A stretch of DNA of 58,000 bases from Cryptomeria japonica (GCF_030272615.1 NC_081412.1:97033796-97091795); one strand, 5' to 3'; shown: positions 9,964 through 22,479, counted from the stretch's first letter. Program-made: numbers and translations. The notes: a model not told the origin generated them from the letters alone.

Positions 9964-11471
9964 AGTAATAGAAACTATGCTATCATTCACTAACAATCCA
10001 CTTTTTTCTAGCAATAGGGAAGGTGTGTATCCTTAGTTTCCTTCCCCTTTCAAAGATGTAATCTGTAATGCCCCGCCAGGAACCCTAAAGGAAAACAACA
10101 CAACTAGGCAACTAAAGGGTGAAATAATTTTTTTTTTGTTAAAGACTAAGTGTACTAACTATAATCATTGCACGTTTAACAACACAGTGGAAGTCTATCA
10201 TAAGTTTTCCTAAGGGTAACCAACGAATATTAATTTCATAGATTATATTAACACCACAGTTAATCCATTCAATAAGATAAATTGAAAACTTAAGTTTAAA
10301 ACTACACATACATCCCAAAACAAAAATATACAAGTATTCCAATGTATCCAATTGTCATAAATCATTTAAACATAAGATCAAAACAATAACATTCATTTCA
10401 CTGACATAATAATATTACAATATCCATAAATACATGGCTTCCAATAATATCATTGGTTACAAAGATACAATATCAAGGTTACATAAAAGTCTGATACAAT
10501 GACCACAAGGTCTCAACTGAACAATGATCTCGAACAAGAGTTGGCACATAAACCATGATCCAAAAAACACCAACAAAGTCTTTCCTCGCCTGAAGATACA
10601 ATCCAGAACATCCAATGGGAAGTGGCACTACCACCCAACCATGTGATCCCGAAATGGAACCACCCCACCGTGCTAGGAGATAGTAGAAACCCTCAAGCAA
10701 GCAAAGTAAGACAAGTACAAAAGGACTACAAGACTCTGCAACCGTCCATGTAACACAACTCACAAAACACTAGTGACTCTAAGAAGAGAGTGTCATCGCA
10801 TAGCTTGATGGTTACCATGGTACAACCTCCATAGGTCCTGGCCCCCATACTTGGGTTTCTCCTGGTAACCTCTCCCGAGCCTCCGGTTCCAACTAAGTCT
10901 CATGCGGACCCTACCAATCCTTTCGTAAAGACAAGGTGGTAAGTTTGCCATTCCAGGCCTTCTCGTAACATCATGAGCCCTGTACAAGCACTCACCTATG
11001 CACGAGGCACATTTATCTTAATTAATATTTAATCTACCCACCCCCTAATCAATTATTAGGTTATCACTTTTTAACTAACTTTTGACGGGTTATCCTGTCA
11101 TCCACTTCGGGCACGGCCCCCGCTTGAAAGCCAATCTTTTTTAAATATATCCTCTCTTTTTAGAGGTAGATATCTTTAGTAACATATATCTTCCTCCTTT
11201 AATCGTGCATCCCTCAAAAAAATCCCTTTACACTTCTTACAAGATGTCTCTTTTATAACTATCTCTTCCTTTCTTCAAAAGAGTTACACCTTTTTAACTC
11301 GGAGTGATGTACATTGTTACCTAAAGGATATCTTTTTGGAGATGAAGGTGTGTACCCTTGTTCTTTCTACCTTAAAATGTCAACATAGGGATATGTTGAC
11401 ATCTTAAGGGCGAGGCATATATGTGGCCTCATAATTGCATTTTTAATTATCTTTGTTCAATCTTTATTGGC

Positions 11472-11600
11472 TATCATTTGTCTTATACATGTTGCATTCT
11501 CATGTTTCATTCTTGAAACCAGAAATTTTCCATTTGATCTATCGTTTGTCTTATACAGGTTGTTACATCATCATGCTTCAATCTTGCAACTAGATAGTAT
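11472..11600. repeat. Two-copy direct repeat, 68-bp period
   Basis: Copies begin TATCATTTGTCTTATAC at 11472 and TATCGTTTGTCTTATAC at 11540; similarity continues for about 60 bp. Confidence 0.7.
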
Positions 11601-11608
11601 CATAGCAA

Positions 11609-11890
11609 GATGAGTTGACTAGCATAACACAACTTACTAGACCTTCTGATTCTCCTTTTTTAATTTGCATTATTTAGTGGCCTTCCAATAAAAAAACTTT
11701 GCTTGGAACTCCTTTTGAAGGATGAGTTGACTAGTATAACATAACTTGTTAGACCTTTTGACTCTCCTTTTTTAATTTCCATCGTTCAATGGCCTTGCGA
11801 TAAGAAAAATTTGCTTGTCACCCCTTTTGAAGGATGAGTCGACTACCATAACATAAATTTCTAGACATTTCAACTCTCCTTTCACATGGA
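11609..11890. repeat. 112-bp tandem repeat, about 2.5 copies
   Basis: Units start GATGAGTYGACTA at 11609, 11721 and 11833, exactly 112 bp apart. The first two are full length; the third loses similarity after about 50-60 bp. Shared features inside the unit are the CATAACA segment, the CTCCTTTTTTAATTT segment and a closing TCCTTTTGAAG. Confidence 0.85.
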
Positions 11891-12388
11891 TCACACAAAA
11901 TAACATAACTTGTTGTCCAATAGAATCCATGCTCTTTTATCAATCACTTAGCATAACACAACTTCATAGCACATGGAATCCATGTTTATTTCTCTCTTCA
12001 CCATGAACCCATAAGGATAACACACTTCGCTTGTGTTGTATCATGGTTTCTTGTACCCTTAATTGGTGTACATCCTTGTTCTTTCTATATGTTCACTTAT
12101 GCTCTTGCAATAATATGTCAAGAATTATATTAGTGTTTGAGACATTTTGACATTGAGGTCTCTTCAACTAGTTGACTTGCAACCTTTTTTTAAGTACTAA
12201 TGTTGTTTACTTTGTGTATTTGAAGGTTACTTGCATTGATTGATAGGATTCTATGTTTGGGAGCTTGATCATCCCTCAATGTTATCAGATCCCTAGGTTG
12301 TCTTGCTCTCGAATTCTCTATCTCTTCATTTCTACTTTACTGTAAGTATGACCATAAGATCATAATACACTATTTAGCGGGGTCTCAA

Positions 12389-13172
12389 TGTAGCATCACA
12401 AATTGTACGCCTTTAAATAGGGTTTCCAATTTCACACTATCCTAGCAATCATTTTAGTATTTATCATTCCTCTATGCATTATACAACCTTTATTATATTA
12501 AATTAATGTTTAATTCAATATTATGAACCTTATTTCACTTTAATTCATCCACATTTTATTAATTGGGTCATTTCTCTTATTTCATTTCATACTTATATGG
12601 GTCCTATGTCATTTCAAATTTCTAATCACCTTTTCCCACATCTAAATATTATAATTTTTTATATAAACTATATTTCTAGTATCAAGGCCCTATTATCTCA
12701 TGATCTTAAAAATGTGGGCCTATTTTGTCGGGACAATGGTGCTCAAGCACCATTGTTCGATGATTTTTCACTAAAATTTTGGGAGGATAATATGTAGGTC
12801 TTGTCATTTCTATAATTATCCTAGATGCAAAAATATAATAATTCTAAGTAGGCCAAAAGGTGATTTTACTTTGAGATCCCTATATAAGGCATCATTCATA
12901 ATTTTCATTTCATCATCTTCTATCGTCTCATCATTATGCTATCATTTCAATTCCAAGAGAAATTATGATTCAAGGAACAACAAGCTACAAGGCATCCATA
13001 ATTATGTTTCTAATATGATTTCATGGTCAATTTTATGATGATTTATCGTGTTACTACATCAACACAGGGAGGATTTATCCTAAGAGCATTGCATAATCAA
13101 TTGAAGGTATAATTATTTTTAAAGTAAAAAGTTACAAAGTCACCAAATCTTATTATTAATATCAAAGGGATT
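12389..13172 (+). repeat. Probable LTR related to the F LTR
   Basis: Starts TGTAGCATCACAAATTGTAC, close to the F LTR start (TGTAGCATCCTAAATTGTAC) at 13173. A purine-rich AGCGGGG precedes it as a possible polypurine tract, and a TATA box lies at 12881. No clear LTR end is seen, so the right boundary is set by the start of F. Confidence 0.5.
12881..12889 (+). promoter_or_regulatory. TATA box of the LTR-like segment
   Basis: TATATAAGG about 490 bp into the segment, a position usual for an LTR core promoter. Confidence 0.5.
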
Positions 13173-14340
13173 TGTAGCATCCTAAATTGTACTCGCTTAC
13201 AAATTTATCCTCATTTGGGCCCTCACCTTGGTGTTCATGTCCCGAGGCCTAATCAAAGACTTGATTATGCTCATACCATGCATATTTGCCCTATTTTTGA
13301 CCTTGCACTTCATTTTACCCTTTATTTTTGGTGCTTGATTGGTCAAGACTGGGTCCTAGCAACCTGGTCTAGATAGGACCCATTTTTGGCCCCTTAACAG
13401 TCACAATATTTGGGTGGGAATCCTAACCCCGTATCGGCTCATGTCGAAAAATTAAGTTGTTTTTTTTAGACAAGTATAAAAGGAGGCCTACCCCTCTCAT
13501 TTTAATATACATTCAATACAAGAGGAATCCAATAATCATATTGATCAATCAATTCAAGAAATCAAGTATTCGAGTTCAAGTGAGTAAGAAATCAGTCTTC
13601 TTTCAAGCATTGGAGCAGAGATGATATCAATATTCAAGCATTGGAGTTGACATTCATGTTCTACGTTGTTGAAGATTTCATGAAACCCAAATTTTATGTG
13701 GAGACAAGAAAAACTTCACAAGGAGGTATAGCATTTGTGTTTAGGTAATTATTCAACATCTCCCTCAAAAGGAGAACATTTCCATTACTGCAATTCAATC
13801 ATATCTCATTTCTATTTTATGGTAATTCCAAAACCAAGTTTTGACCTAAGAAAAACCCTTATTCCCAAACTATTTCACTTCTCTATTGTACGCATGAGCA
13901 GGTACAGAGTTGTGATCTTTAGAATTGGCTTTATTTACAATGACGAATCGATCCCCATTGGAATGTGAAAAGTGTGGAGGACCAGAGCGACCATCGCTAT
14001 AGTCTTGACAAATCAGGAGCTTCTTCTGGGAACAAGTCCAAATACTCTTGTAATCCTCATATCCAAGTTTTTGGCTCAATCTGACGACTATAACTTATTG
14101 TTCATTAGTTTTATATCAATTCCAACACATTTACCCTAATTTTAGTATTTTCACAATTCAACTTAAAAGAGGGCAGTTCAATCAAATCTAGCAAATCCAA
14201 GAGAATTCTCAACCCTTATCCTTGGTGGTTTGTGGCTAGATCCAATGATTTTACCTCCCTCTTTAATCTATTGGTCTCCAAGTAAAAATTAGTTGTCTTT
14301 GATCCTTCTGTGGTGGAAACCCTAATTTTTCACCAACACA
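13173..14340 (+). repeat. 5' LTR of F (1168 bp)
   Basis: Begins TGTAGCATCC and ends ACACA directly before the PBS. Contains a TATA box at 13475 and, near its end, the AAACCCTAA motif at 14317-14325. Confidence 0.8.
13475..13483 (+). promoter_or_regulatory. TATA box in the F LTR
   Basis: TATAAAAGG, about 300 bp into the LTR; the transcript would start about 30 bp downstream. Confidence 0.7.
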
Positions 14341-14357
14341 TTTTGGTGAACCTGACT
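14341..14357 (+). other. Primer-binding site of F
   Basis: TTTTGGTGAACCTGACT immediately follows the LTR. The A and C elements carry TTTTGGTGAAC at the same place, so all three used the same primer type. Confidence 0.7.
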
Positions 14358-14841
14358 CCTTACACCTATAATTCCAATTTATGTTCTTAGATCTATGTTT
14401 TTATGAAATTTTAAATTCAAATTTGCATTTTCAAGTTTAATTTTTCATTGAATTTCAAAAACTTAGAGGTTAAATTCACAAAAACCCTAATTTTTTATTC
14501 TAAAATTGAGCTTGTGGGTTGTCTAATTTGGATTTATTATTTCATATCCGATTATTCATTTTAATTAAAATTAAAATTTTCCCTCCTAGATCTCATTTAT
14601 AAATTGAATTACATAAATTTAGTTGTTGAATTTACAAAAAACCTAATTTCTAATTCTATTTTTTGTCATGTGGATTGAATAATTTTTCAAATTAATTTTC
14701 AGATCTGATTTTTATGAATGTTATGCTATGATCTAGATGTATTTATCTTTTCACAAATCAATTTGCTCAATTGATTGGTTAATCAATCATTTTTATAAAA
14801 TTTTGCATATGCTTTCAAATTCAAATTTCCCTCCTTCATGC

Positions 14842-16204
14842 ATGAGTTTTACTACCATTAGTCCTACCCATAATAATCCTATGAGAAGAAGTTGTAGAAT
14901 TAAGTCTTCCCAAAGTTTAATTAGTAAGGATATGGAGCCTAATTTGGATAACTTGTTTCATGAGAATGTGGGTGGTTCTTCTATTCCAACAATTGATGTT
15001 ATTTATCCCCATTCTTTACGTAATTCTCATGATGGGGATGAATCACTAACTAGTATTTATATTGACCAATTGGAGGAGATTGACAATGAATTTTAAAACA
15101 TTCAATAATGGATGAGTCAATAATACCCGAAAAGTGAGGCTATCACATTTATCGAAGGATTAAAAAGAATGGTTCAAAGTGATAAAGTTGGTGTTGATTT
15201 GTTGCATGCCCTTGCTCATATTGTTGACACTAATATTATGCCTCTGAAAAGTTATGTTGAAGCCCTTTGTTACACTCAACCTCATAGTGAAAATAATCAT
15301 TATATACCTCTAACTACTTCTATGACTAGTGTGCCTACTTTCACATCCAACATCATGTCTACTTCCACACAAAATGTTATTCCTACATATGTTAGTTAAG
15401 GGGGAAACATTGCTAATCAAAATTATTTTATCCCTCCTTCCGTGAGTCTTCCATTTGTCACCCAATCATCTCCCATACCTACTTATCATAGTGTCCCACC
15501 TCCTCATTCTCAACCTCCTCCTTCATTTAACAATGTTACTCCATCCCAATCCAACATGTCTGATTTCAATCCATCCACCGAAGCAATCATTAATAACCTC
15601 GCTCAAACTGTGTCATCTTTGCAACAACAAATAGCCTCTATGAACCAATCAAAGTTTAATGTGCCCACATTTGATGTAGAAAACCCATTATCTAATGACA
15701 TTATTTATGTTGTCTCCCCAAAACATGTAGAAGTCCCTCAATTGGTGCTTTATAAAGGAAAAGTTGATCCCTTGACTCATGTAAAAACATTTCAAACTTT
15801 GTGTCGTGATTTTTCTTATGATCAAAGACTTTTGGCTAATATTTTTTACTAGAAAATTTAGGGATAAAGCTTTGCAATGGTATTTTTACCTCCTTATTCA
15901 ATTACATCATTTCAACATTTGGCCAATGATTTCATTCAATAATTTCACAATAGTATTTTTCCTAAGATTACTTTGACTAATTTGATGCATTGTAAGCAAG
16001 GCGTTAAAAAAAGTGATTGATTTTATTGGTAAATATGAGCATTTGTATTCTCAAATTTCTTATCCTATGCCTAATCAAAATGTTCAAAGAATTTTTATTT
16101 CTAATTTGCAAAAATCCATTAGGGATAAGCTTCTCTTTTCTAAGTTTTCTTCTTTTACACAATTGTCACAAAAACTCACACTACTTAAACTTATTCTTAG
16201 ATAT
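14842..16204 (+). pseudogene. F gag (broken, interrupted)
   Basis: Starts ATGAGTTTTACTACCATT, matching the A gag start. One frame runs to 15852 with stops at 15094, 15106, 15121 and 15397, followed by a frameshift in a T run near 15846. Shared blocks with A and C are MSTSTQNVIPT, NQSKFNVPTFDV, PKHVEVPQLVLY and GKVDPLTHVKTFQTLC. The capsid-like part continues in mixed frames to about 16200, where E is inserted. The stop at 15106 sits at the same codon as a stop in C. Without the insertion the protein should continue into a zinc knuckle and protease, as in A. Confidence 0.85.
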
Positions 16205-17483
16205 GATAATTAAACATGAAAGCATAAATCAACAACACATCATAAACACACATAACACCAAGAATTTTGTACATGGAAAACCCTGTTAGGGGAAAAACCA
16301 TGGTGGGGATACACCCACAATATAGGTATACTCTATTATAAGTATTATAATGGGAAATGTATATGCATTCAAGCTCACTGCCTAGAGCTCACTGCTCAAA
16401 ATAAAAAATCTTACTGCCCAGGGAAGGCTCACTGCCTATACAAACAATCACGGATCACTTCCAAAAATTATGAACTGAGAAATAGCATCTCCTTAATGCC
16501 TAGTTCAGTTCTAGTGAAGAACAAAACAATTTGAACTTCTTCACACTTTTTCTCTGCCTTCAAAAGATGTATACATTTAGCGCACATACACACTCACACT
16601 CATCCACACACCACACTCAAACACAAAATTTTATAATTATTTATACATGACATCAACCTTGGAGAAATCATCAAGGTCGGCTCAACACTTGCCACCTAAT
16701 TACAAAAATACAACCACACTCAATACAATATTACATGTGGACCAAGCAATGTCGATCAAGACATAGCACAAATCCAAATCTTCTACCTCGAACACATTAC
16801 AACTCCAAGAATTACACTTCGAACATCTGCAAGACATTACAAGCATCTAATCGGCCAAGAAAGTGAAGAACACCAATGTACCAAAGAAAAACATTAATTA
16901 CATGCTCAATGATCAATGTGGACCACCAACACAAAAGTCACATGATCCAAAGACATCCACAAGCATCATGAATTACAATAGCAACATTTGTACCAACACA
17001 AATTACTAGAATCATCAGTATCTTCATAACGAACCTCAGGAACACTAACTGCAATGACTTTCAACCTTGAAAAATCACTTGTGGACCTCCAAACCATGAA
17101 CCACTTGAATTTAGGACACACACAAACATCCCAAACATACCTCCAAATCTGCAAAATAATATATTATAATGTGAAGCAATGCAAATCAAAATATTGTCAC
17201 TCTGTCACCACTAAACAATTGAAAAACCAGCCACAACACAGATACCCATAACTCAATTAAGTCTCCATGTGGACCTCTGAAACTTGAATTGAATCAACTA
17301 TAGATAACCCTCTACAAACCCTTTAATCCAAAAACTTTTATCTTCATCATACTTACTATGTTGAACAAACTAACTCGTTGAAATTCACTATATCACTGTC
17401 TTAGATAGAGAAATATGTTGACATCAATGACAACACATCTCTCAAATATCTCTCAAGCACATATTTGCAACATCCTTCCAATA
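16205..17483 (-). repeat. 3' LTR of E (about 1.28 kb)
   Basis: On the minus strand it begins TATTGGAAGGATG (TG of the usual start changed to TA) right after the polypurine tract. The far end is placed where F gag similarity ends, within about 10 bp. A relic of the same LTR family lies at 34276-35520. Confidence 0.75.
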
Positions 17484-17498
17484 GTCCCCCCCTTTGGA
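17484..17498 (-). other. Polypurine tract of E
   Basis: CCAAAGGGGGGGAC on the minus strand, adjoining the LTR; it would prime plus-strand DNA synthesis. Confidence 0.75.
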
Positions 17499-17824
17499 AT
17501 TGATGAAAACATATGATGTGAAAACTGACATAGTCAATGACAAAGAAAGAAGAAAAAAATCTAACAGCTCCCCCTTAGACCTTGCACACTACTCTTCTTC
17601 TTTTTTCATCTCTTCACAATATTTCACATGACTCTCCCCCTTTGACATCAATGGAAAAGGCATATATTTTCAATCAAACCACAAAACTAACTCACAAACT
17701 TGACTACTCCCCCTGAGTAGTATCCACCAATCATCAATTTAGATCACAAGATATGGTTGTAAAATGCACCAGACTGATGCATACCAATTGTATTTTAATT
17801 TGATCAGGAGGGGAAATCACCCCT

Positions 17825-18190
17825 ATCTTTCCTTTGAGATACTCAAAAGTATCATTAGGTAAAGGCTTCGTGAAGATGTCTGCAATCTATTCCTTCGTAG
17901 GCACATACTCCAATCTGACTTCCTTCTCATTTACCTTTTCTCTCAAAAAGTGAAACTTGATGGATATATGTTTAGTCTTTAAATGCAACACTGGATTCTT
18001 AGAAATGTTAATTGCACTTGAATTGTCATAGTAGATAGGAATAGTCTCATCATACACTACTATGATATCCTTCAACATTTGCTTCATCCATACCACCTAA
18101 GTATAATTGTTTGATGCAGCAATATACTCTGCCTCTACAGTAGATAGAGAAATAGAATACTATTTTTTGCTCAACCATGAAACCAATCTT
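17825..18190 (-). pseudogene. E pol: RNase H C-terminal part
   Basis: Motifs STVEAEYIAAS, then YYDNSSAINISKNPV, KTKHISIKFHFLRE and EYVPTKE, ending with ADIFTKPLP: the standard Copia RNase H end. Stops interrupt it at about 18158 (after LVSWLSKK), 18097 and 17887. The acidic residues of the first motif (DADWVGD) lie in the RT segment to the right. Confidence 0.9.
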
Positions 18191-19257
18191 TTTCCCAAAA
18201 AAAATACACCACCACTAGTACTCTTCATGTCATCCACATCTCCTACCCAATCAGCATCAATAAAAGCACTCAAATTAAAATCATCATCTTTAGGATACCA
18301 TAGACCAAAATCAATTTTTCCTTTTAAATATCTAAAAATTCTTTTGATAGCTACAACATGAGATTCCTTAGGATCAGCTTGAAATCTAGCAACAAGACAA
18401 ATTGCATTCATGATATCAGGTCTGATCTGAGTCAAATAGAGAAATCCACCAATCATAGATTTGTATGTAGTCTGATTTGCCTCAAGGGAATCATCATCTT
18501 TAGTCAACTTACATTTGGTCACCATAGGAGTACCAACAGGCTTTGAATCTTCCATGACAAACTTCTTCAACAACTCTTTTACATACTTTGACTGAGATAT
18601 AAAGATTCATTTTTTTGACCATGTGATTTGCAAACCCAAAAAGAGTTTCATCTCTCCAATCATAGACATTTCAAATTTATTCTGCATTTCATTAGTGAAT
18701 TTTTTGCACAAACTATCATTCCCTCCAAAGATAATATCATCAACAAAAACTTCAACAATCATAATGTTATCACAATCAATCTTGAAGAAGAGGTTACTAT
18801 TAGCGGTACCTTAGTTAAATCCTAGCTTCAACAGTTACTTATCCAATCTAGCATATCATGCTCTTGGGGTTTGCTTCAGTCCATACAAAGCTTTCTTCAA
18901 CTAGAAAACCATATCTCCTTGATCAATCAGGTGAAATCCATATGGTTACTCAATGTACACCTCTTCTTCCAATTCACCATTCAAGAATACTGACTTGACA
19001 TCCATTTGATAGACTTTGATATCCTTGTAAGCAGCAAAAGCAAGAAACAATCTTATAGCTTCAATTCTTCCCACAGAGGCAAAAGTTTCTTCAAAATCAA
19101 TTCCTTTCATTTGTGAATATCCTTTACAAACAAGTCTTTCTTTGTTTCTAACAACTTCACCTTGCTCATTCAATTTGTTCTGGAAGACCCATTTGGTTCC
19201 AATTACAATTTTGTCCTTAGGTCTGGGAACAAGATCCCATGTATTTTTTCTTTTCAA
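18191..19257 (-). pseudogene. E pol: Copia reverse transcriptase (broken)
   Basis: Shows [47 protein letters not shown] and the active site as FVDD at 18736-18747 (Copia usually YVDD). It ends with SMIGGFLYL, RPDIMNAI and the first RNase H motif SAFIDADWVGD. The stop at 18946 and several more to 18574 break the frame. The frame differs from that of integrase because of a one-base shift near 19230, in the IEKKKYMG / KNTWDL overlap. Confidence 0.93.
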
Positions 19258-20640
19258 TCTGCATCAATTCTTCTTCCTTTTCTTTTACCCAATGTTCATC
19301 TTTCCATGCTTCATTTACATCCTTATGTTCAATCTTTGAAATCAAACAATACTCAACTTGATCTTCAACAATTCTTCTTCCTATTTGAACACCTTTATTT
19401 CTATCTCCTATTATTTGATTTTCAGAATGATTCAACCTTACATACCTAGGAGTCTTAGTATTTTCTTAAATTTCAGACTCTTGTGTTCTTTCTCCAATAT
19501 TTGCACTAGTTCCTTCTCCTTGAGGCACTGGGTTCTCTGGAATGGTCTGGACTTGATTATGGGTTTGAGGTTGCTTCCCATTGTTTGTACTATCACTCTT
19601 ATCATCTAAATCATATTCACAAGATCTGGATTGTCTCTCATTTCTTTCATCAACCCTAATATTTGCACTCTTAAATATCTTCATCAATCTCTTATTGTAA
19701 CACCAATATGCCTTGCTTTTGGTAGAATAACCAAGAAATATTCCTTCATCACATCTAGCATCAAACTTTCCTAGATCTTCATCTTTCTTGATATAACATT
19801 TACTTCCAAAAATTCTAAAATATTTAATAGTAGGATCATGACCAAACCATAATTCATAAGGAGTCTTATCGTTATCACCTCTAATATGCACTCGGTTAAA
19901 AGTGTATACTTCTTTCCAATAGACATGTGAAACATTTCCCTCCAACATCAGTGTCTTGGCAGTTTCTTGAATGATTTTGTTCTTCCTTTCCATAACTCCA
20001 TTTTGCTTAGGGGTTCTCAGAGCAGACAACTATCTTCTTATCCCATGTTTTTCACAAAATGCATTGAACTCACCAGAAGTAAATTCACCACCTCTATCAG
20101 ATCTCAAACACTTCAGCTTCAAACATGTCACTGTCTCAACCATAGCCTTGAAAATCTTGAACTTGTGTAGAGCCTCATACTTCTCCCTCAAGAAAGTAAC
20201 CCACATCATGCTAGAATAATCATCAATCAGCAACATGAAATATACGTCTCCCTGCAAACTTCTGACTCTAGAAGGACCACACAAATTAATATGCACAAGA
20301 TCCAATAATCCACTTGAACAATGTTTCTTACTCCCAAAAGTAACTCTGGTTTTTTTCCCTAACTGGCATTCATTGCACATAGTGTTAGCAGGTTTTATCA
20401 ACCTAGGAAGATCCCTCGCAACCTGAGTAGAACTTATCTTGACAAAGTTATCAAAATTCACATGACATTCTTCTATGCCACATCCAACTTTCATCAACCT
20501 GGGCAATTAAACATCTTTTACCAACACTATTTAAATGAAAGATATTATCTTTAATCTTTGTACCTAATGCAATCTCAATTTTGAAACCACCCAAGATTCT
20601 ACAGTTGTCATTCTTGAATCAAAAATCATATCCCTTATTA
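19258..20640 (-). pseudogene. E pol: integrase (broken, first catalytic Asp lost)
   Basis: Begins with the pre-integrase zinc-binding motif (WMWHRRM, then CNECQLGK), then the core: LLDLVHINLCGPSR, LLIDDYSS, LRSDRGGEFTSGEF and RTPKQNGVMERKN. The usual first catalytic Asp, in HTDLCGP, is Asn here (codon 20285-20287). The C-terminal part shows TPYELWFG, FRIFGSKCY and DEGIFLGYS. One frameshift lies near 20490, just after WMWHRRMS; stops are at 20030 and 19466. Confidence 0.92.
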
Positions 20641-21254
20641 ACCATCTATCCAACACTCAAGAGATTATGCTTTAGACCTTCTACATACAAGACATCATCA
20701 GTATTGTGCTTACCATCAAGAGAAATGGATCCCCTATCGTGGATTATGCTAGCTTTATCATCACCAAACTTCACAATTCCACCTTCATACTTTTCCAAAC
20801 TCACAAAATTACTCTTATCACCTATCATATGGTGAGAGAATCCACTCTCAATCACCCATTCATCTTTCTCTTCAACTTGTGCAGCCAAAGCTCTTTCCAT
20901 ATTCATACAACCAGTAGAGTCAATAGGCATTGGATCATCTTCCTTGATAGCAATAAACACCCATTCATTATCACTTGTACCTCCTTTATTGAATTCATCA
21001 TCTATCGTGCCTTCATCAATAACATAATAACATCTCTTCTGAAATCTAGGTTTGTTAGGTTTTGACGTAGGAACTCTTTTTGGACACCTTGAGGCAAAAT
21101 GACCTATCTTATTGTAAGAAAAATATTTAAGAGGCAATTTTCCTTCATACTTATCGACTCCTTTGGGTAATCTTTTGGCAATAAGGGATTCAATCTCCTC
21201 AAGCTCTCTCTATTTATCTTCAATTCCCTTCCTCTCCTTCTCATATATATACAT
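20641..21254 (-). pseudogene. E gag end with zinc knuckle and protease (mutated, truncated)
   Basis: The zinc knuckle reads KYFSYNKIGHFASRCP: the first two Cys of CX2CX4HX4C appear to be Tyr, so it could not bind zinc normally. The protease site reads WVIESGFSHHMIGD where Copia elements have DSGCSHHM, so the catalytic Asp is Glu (codon 20847-20849). It ends at LLSVG with TAG at 20646. Upstream (to 21254), ELEEIESLIAKRLPKG marks the end of the capsid region before the D LTR breaks in. Confidence 0.88.
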
Positions 21255-22173
21255 TGTTGGGATATGAGAACACTGAGAGGGGGGGTGAATCAGTGTTCTA
21301 CCGGAATCAACAATATTTAACTTTCTAAACCATGTATGTATGTACCGGTAAACAAATAAGAATATAACAAGAATCAAATAAATCATCCACATAAATGAAA
21401 ACCATAACACATAGAATTTATACATGGAAAACCTCAATGAGGAAAAACCACAATGGGATTTGTGACCCACAATATCAGTTCACTGGCCATATGAAAAGAT
21501 ATTATATAAATAGGGGCCTGCACTTGCAGGAAGGCATATTGCTCATCACTAAAGAGCCTCACTAACTAAAAGCTTTTTGCCAAAGTAAATTACTGAAAAT
21601 GAACTCAAGAATGCATCTGCTATGCCAAATAGAGTTCCGGTTTTGGTTCTGCTCTGTACCGGTTCTCAGTCTTGAACTATTACTGGTATTGCTTCTCCTC
21701 CAAGATTACTTTCCTAGCTATTCATAGATCATTGCATGATACAATGTTTGCATAAAAAAATGATCTCCATACATATATTTCGCATCTCATAGTTCTGATA
21801 TATGTCTATCTCTTATACCATCATACTACCATCTTTGTGCTTCTTTAAATTGACCTAGCAGACTGACTTATATACCTATTACATATGATATACCTTATGT
21901 CGGCTTACAATGTATTTACAAAAGATATTCAATGTCAGCCTCGACAATAATTACAAAATGATTTACAAAATAAATCTTCCTTGATGTCGGTTTCCTAAAG
22001 TACTGATGTCGGTGTCTGTGCCAGTGTAGCCCTGAATGCTTCTAATGTCGGTATCTGTCGGTATATGCCTCCTAGTGCTAGTTTGTGACTTCCATCAAGT
22101 ATTTTTGCCTTCTATCTGATCTTGTTGCCATCAATAATAACAAAATGAATCCAATGAGTGTCAATTGCCAACA
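21255..22173 (-). repeat. 3' LTR of element D (919 bp)
   Basis: On the minus strand it begins TGTTGGCAATTGACACTC at 22173, just after a polypurine tract, and ends ATATCCCAACA at 21255, so it has matching TGTTG/CAACA ends. A second, inverted copy of this family begins at 26383. Confidence 0.85.
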
Positions 22174-22190
22174 ATCTCCCCCTTTGGCAT
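22174..22190 (-). other. Polypurine tract of D
   Basis: GCCAAAGGGGGAGAT on the minus strand, next to the LTR start. It fixes the orientation of D as minus. Confidence 0.8.
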
Positions 22191-22479
22191 TGATGGCAAC
22201 ACTCATGTGAAAAATCGATTCCCTGTCGGTGTGCTGCCCCTGAGCAATACACTTCAACTAATAATATATTCCCTGATATTTTTCATAAATGTATATACTC
22301 CCCCTTTGACATTAATGCCAAAGACTGGTGAAAGAATACAGTCAGAGTCATTCAAACTTAGTCATCTTCCAAATTTTTGGGTATGCTTTTTGCAGCAACT
22401 AAAGATATGTGTTCCATCCTGATTTGAATGTGTCTGATACCAATGCAGTTCCACTGAGTAAGTGGGCAAATTATTCCTT

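Larger units (their letters stand above)
9964..12388. other. Unassigned repeat-like DNA with an LTR-like start
   Basis: No coding domain is recognised. At 10064 the plus strand reads TGTAATGCCCCGCCAGGAAC, which looks like an LTR start, but no matching end, PBS or second copy is seen. 10450-11000 is less AT-rich, with open minus-strand frames of 64-94 codons that match nothing I know. 11450-11900 carries tandem repeats, listed separately. Possibly a solo LTR or a degraded element. Confidence 0.4.
13173..16204 (+). mobile_element. LTR retrotransposon F, 5' part, cut by Copia element E
   Basis: Has a 5' LTR, PBS, leader and most of a gag related to that of A and C. Similarity to A gag stops near 16200, where the E LTR begins. 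No F sequence is recognised on the far side of E, so the rest may be lost. Its LTR differs from those of A and C, so it is a sister family, not the same one. Confidence 0.8.
16205..21254 (-). mobile_element. Ty1/Copia retrotransposon E, lacking its 5' end
   Basis: On the minus strand the order is gag end, protease, integrase, RT, RNase H, polypurine tract, 3' LTR. Integrase before RT defines Copia. The element sits inside F gag. Its gag is cut at 21254 by the D LTR, and its 5' LTR is not in the window. At least two frameshifts and many stops make it inactive. Confidence 0.92.

Noticed and set aside
10479-10763. 94-codon minus-strand frame with hydrophobic stretches resembling a small membrane protein
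   Set aside because: No homology is recognised, there is no supporting gene structure, and it lies in repeat-like DNA with an LTR-like start.
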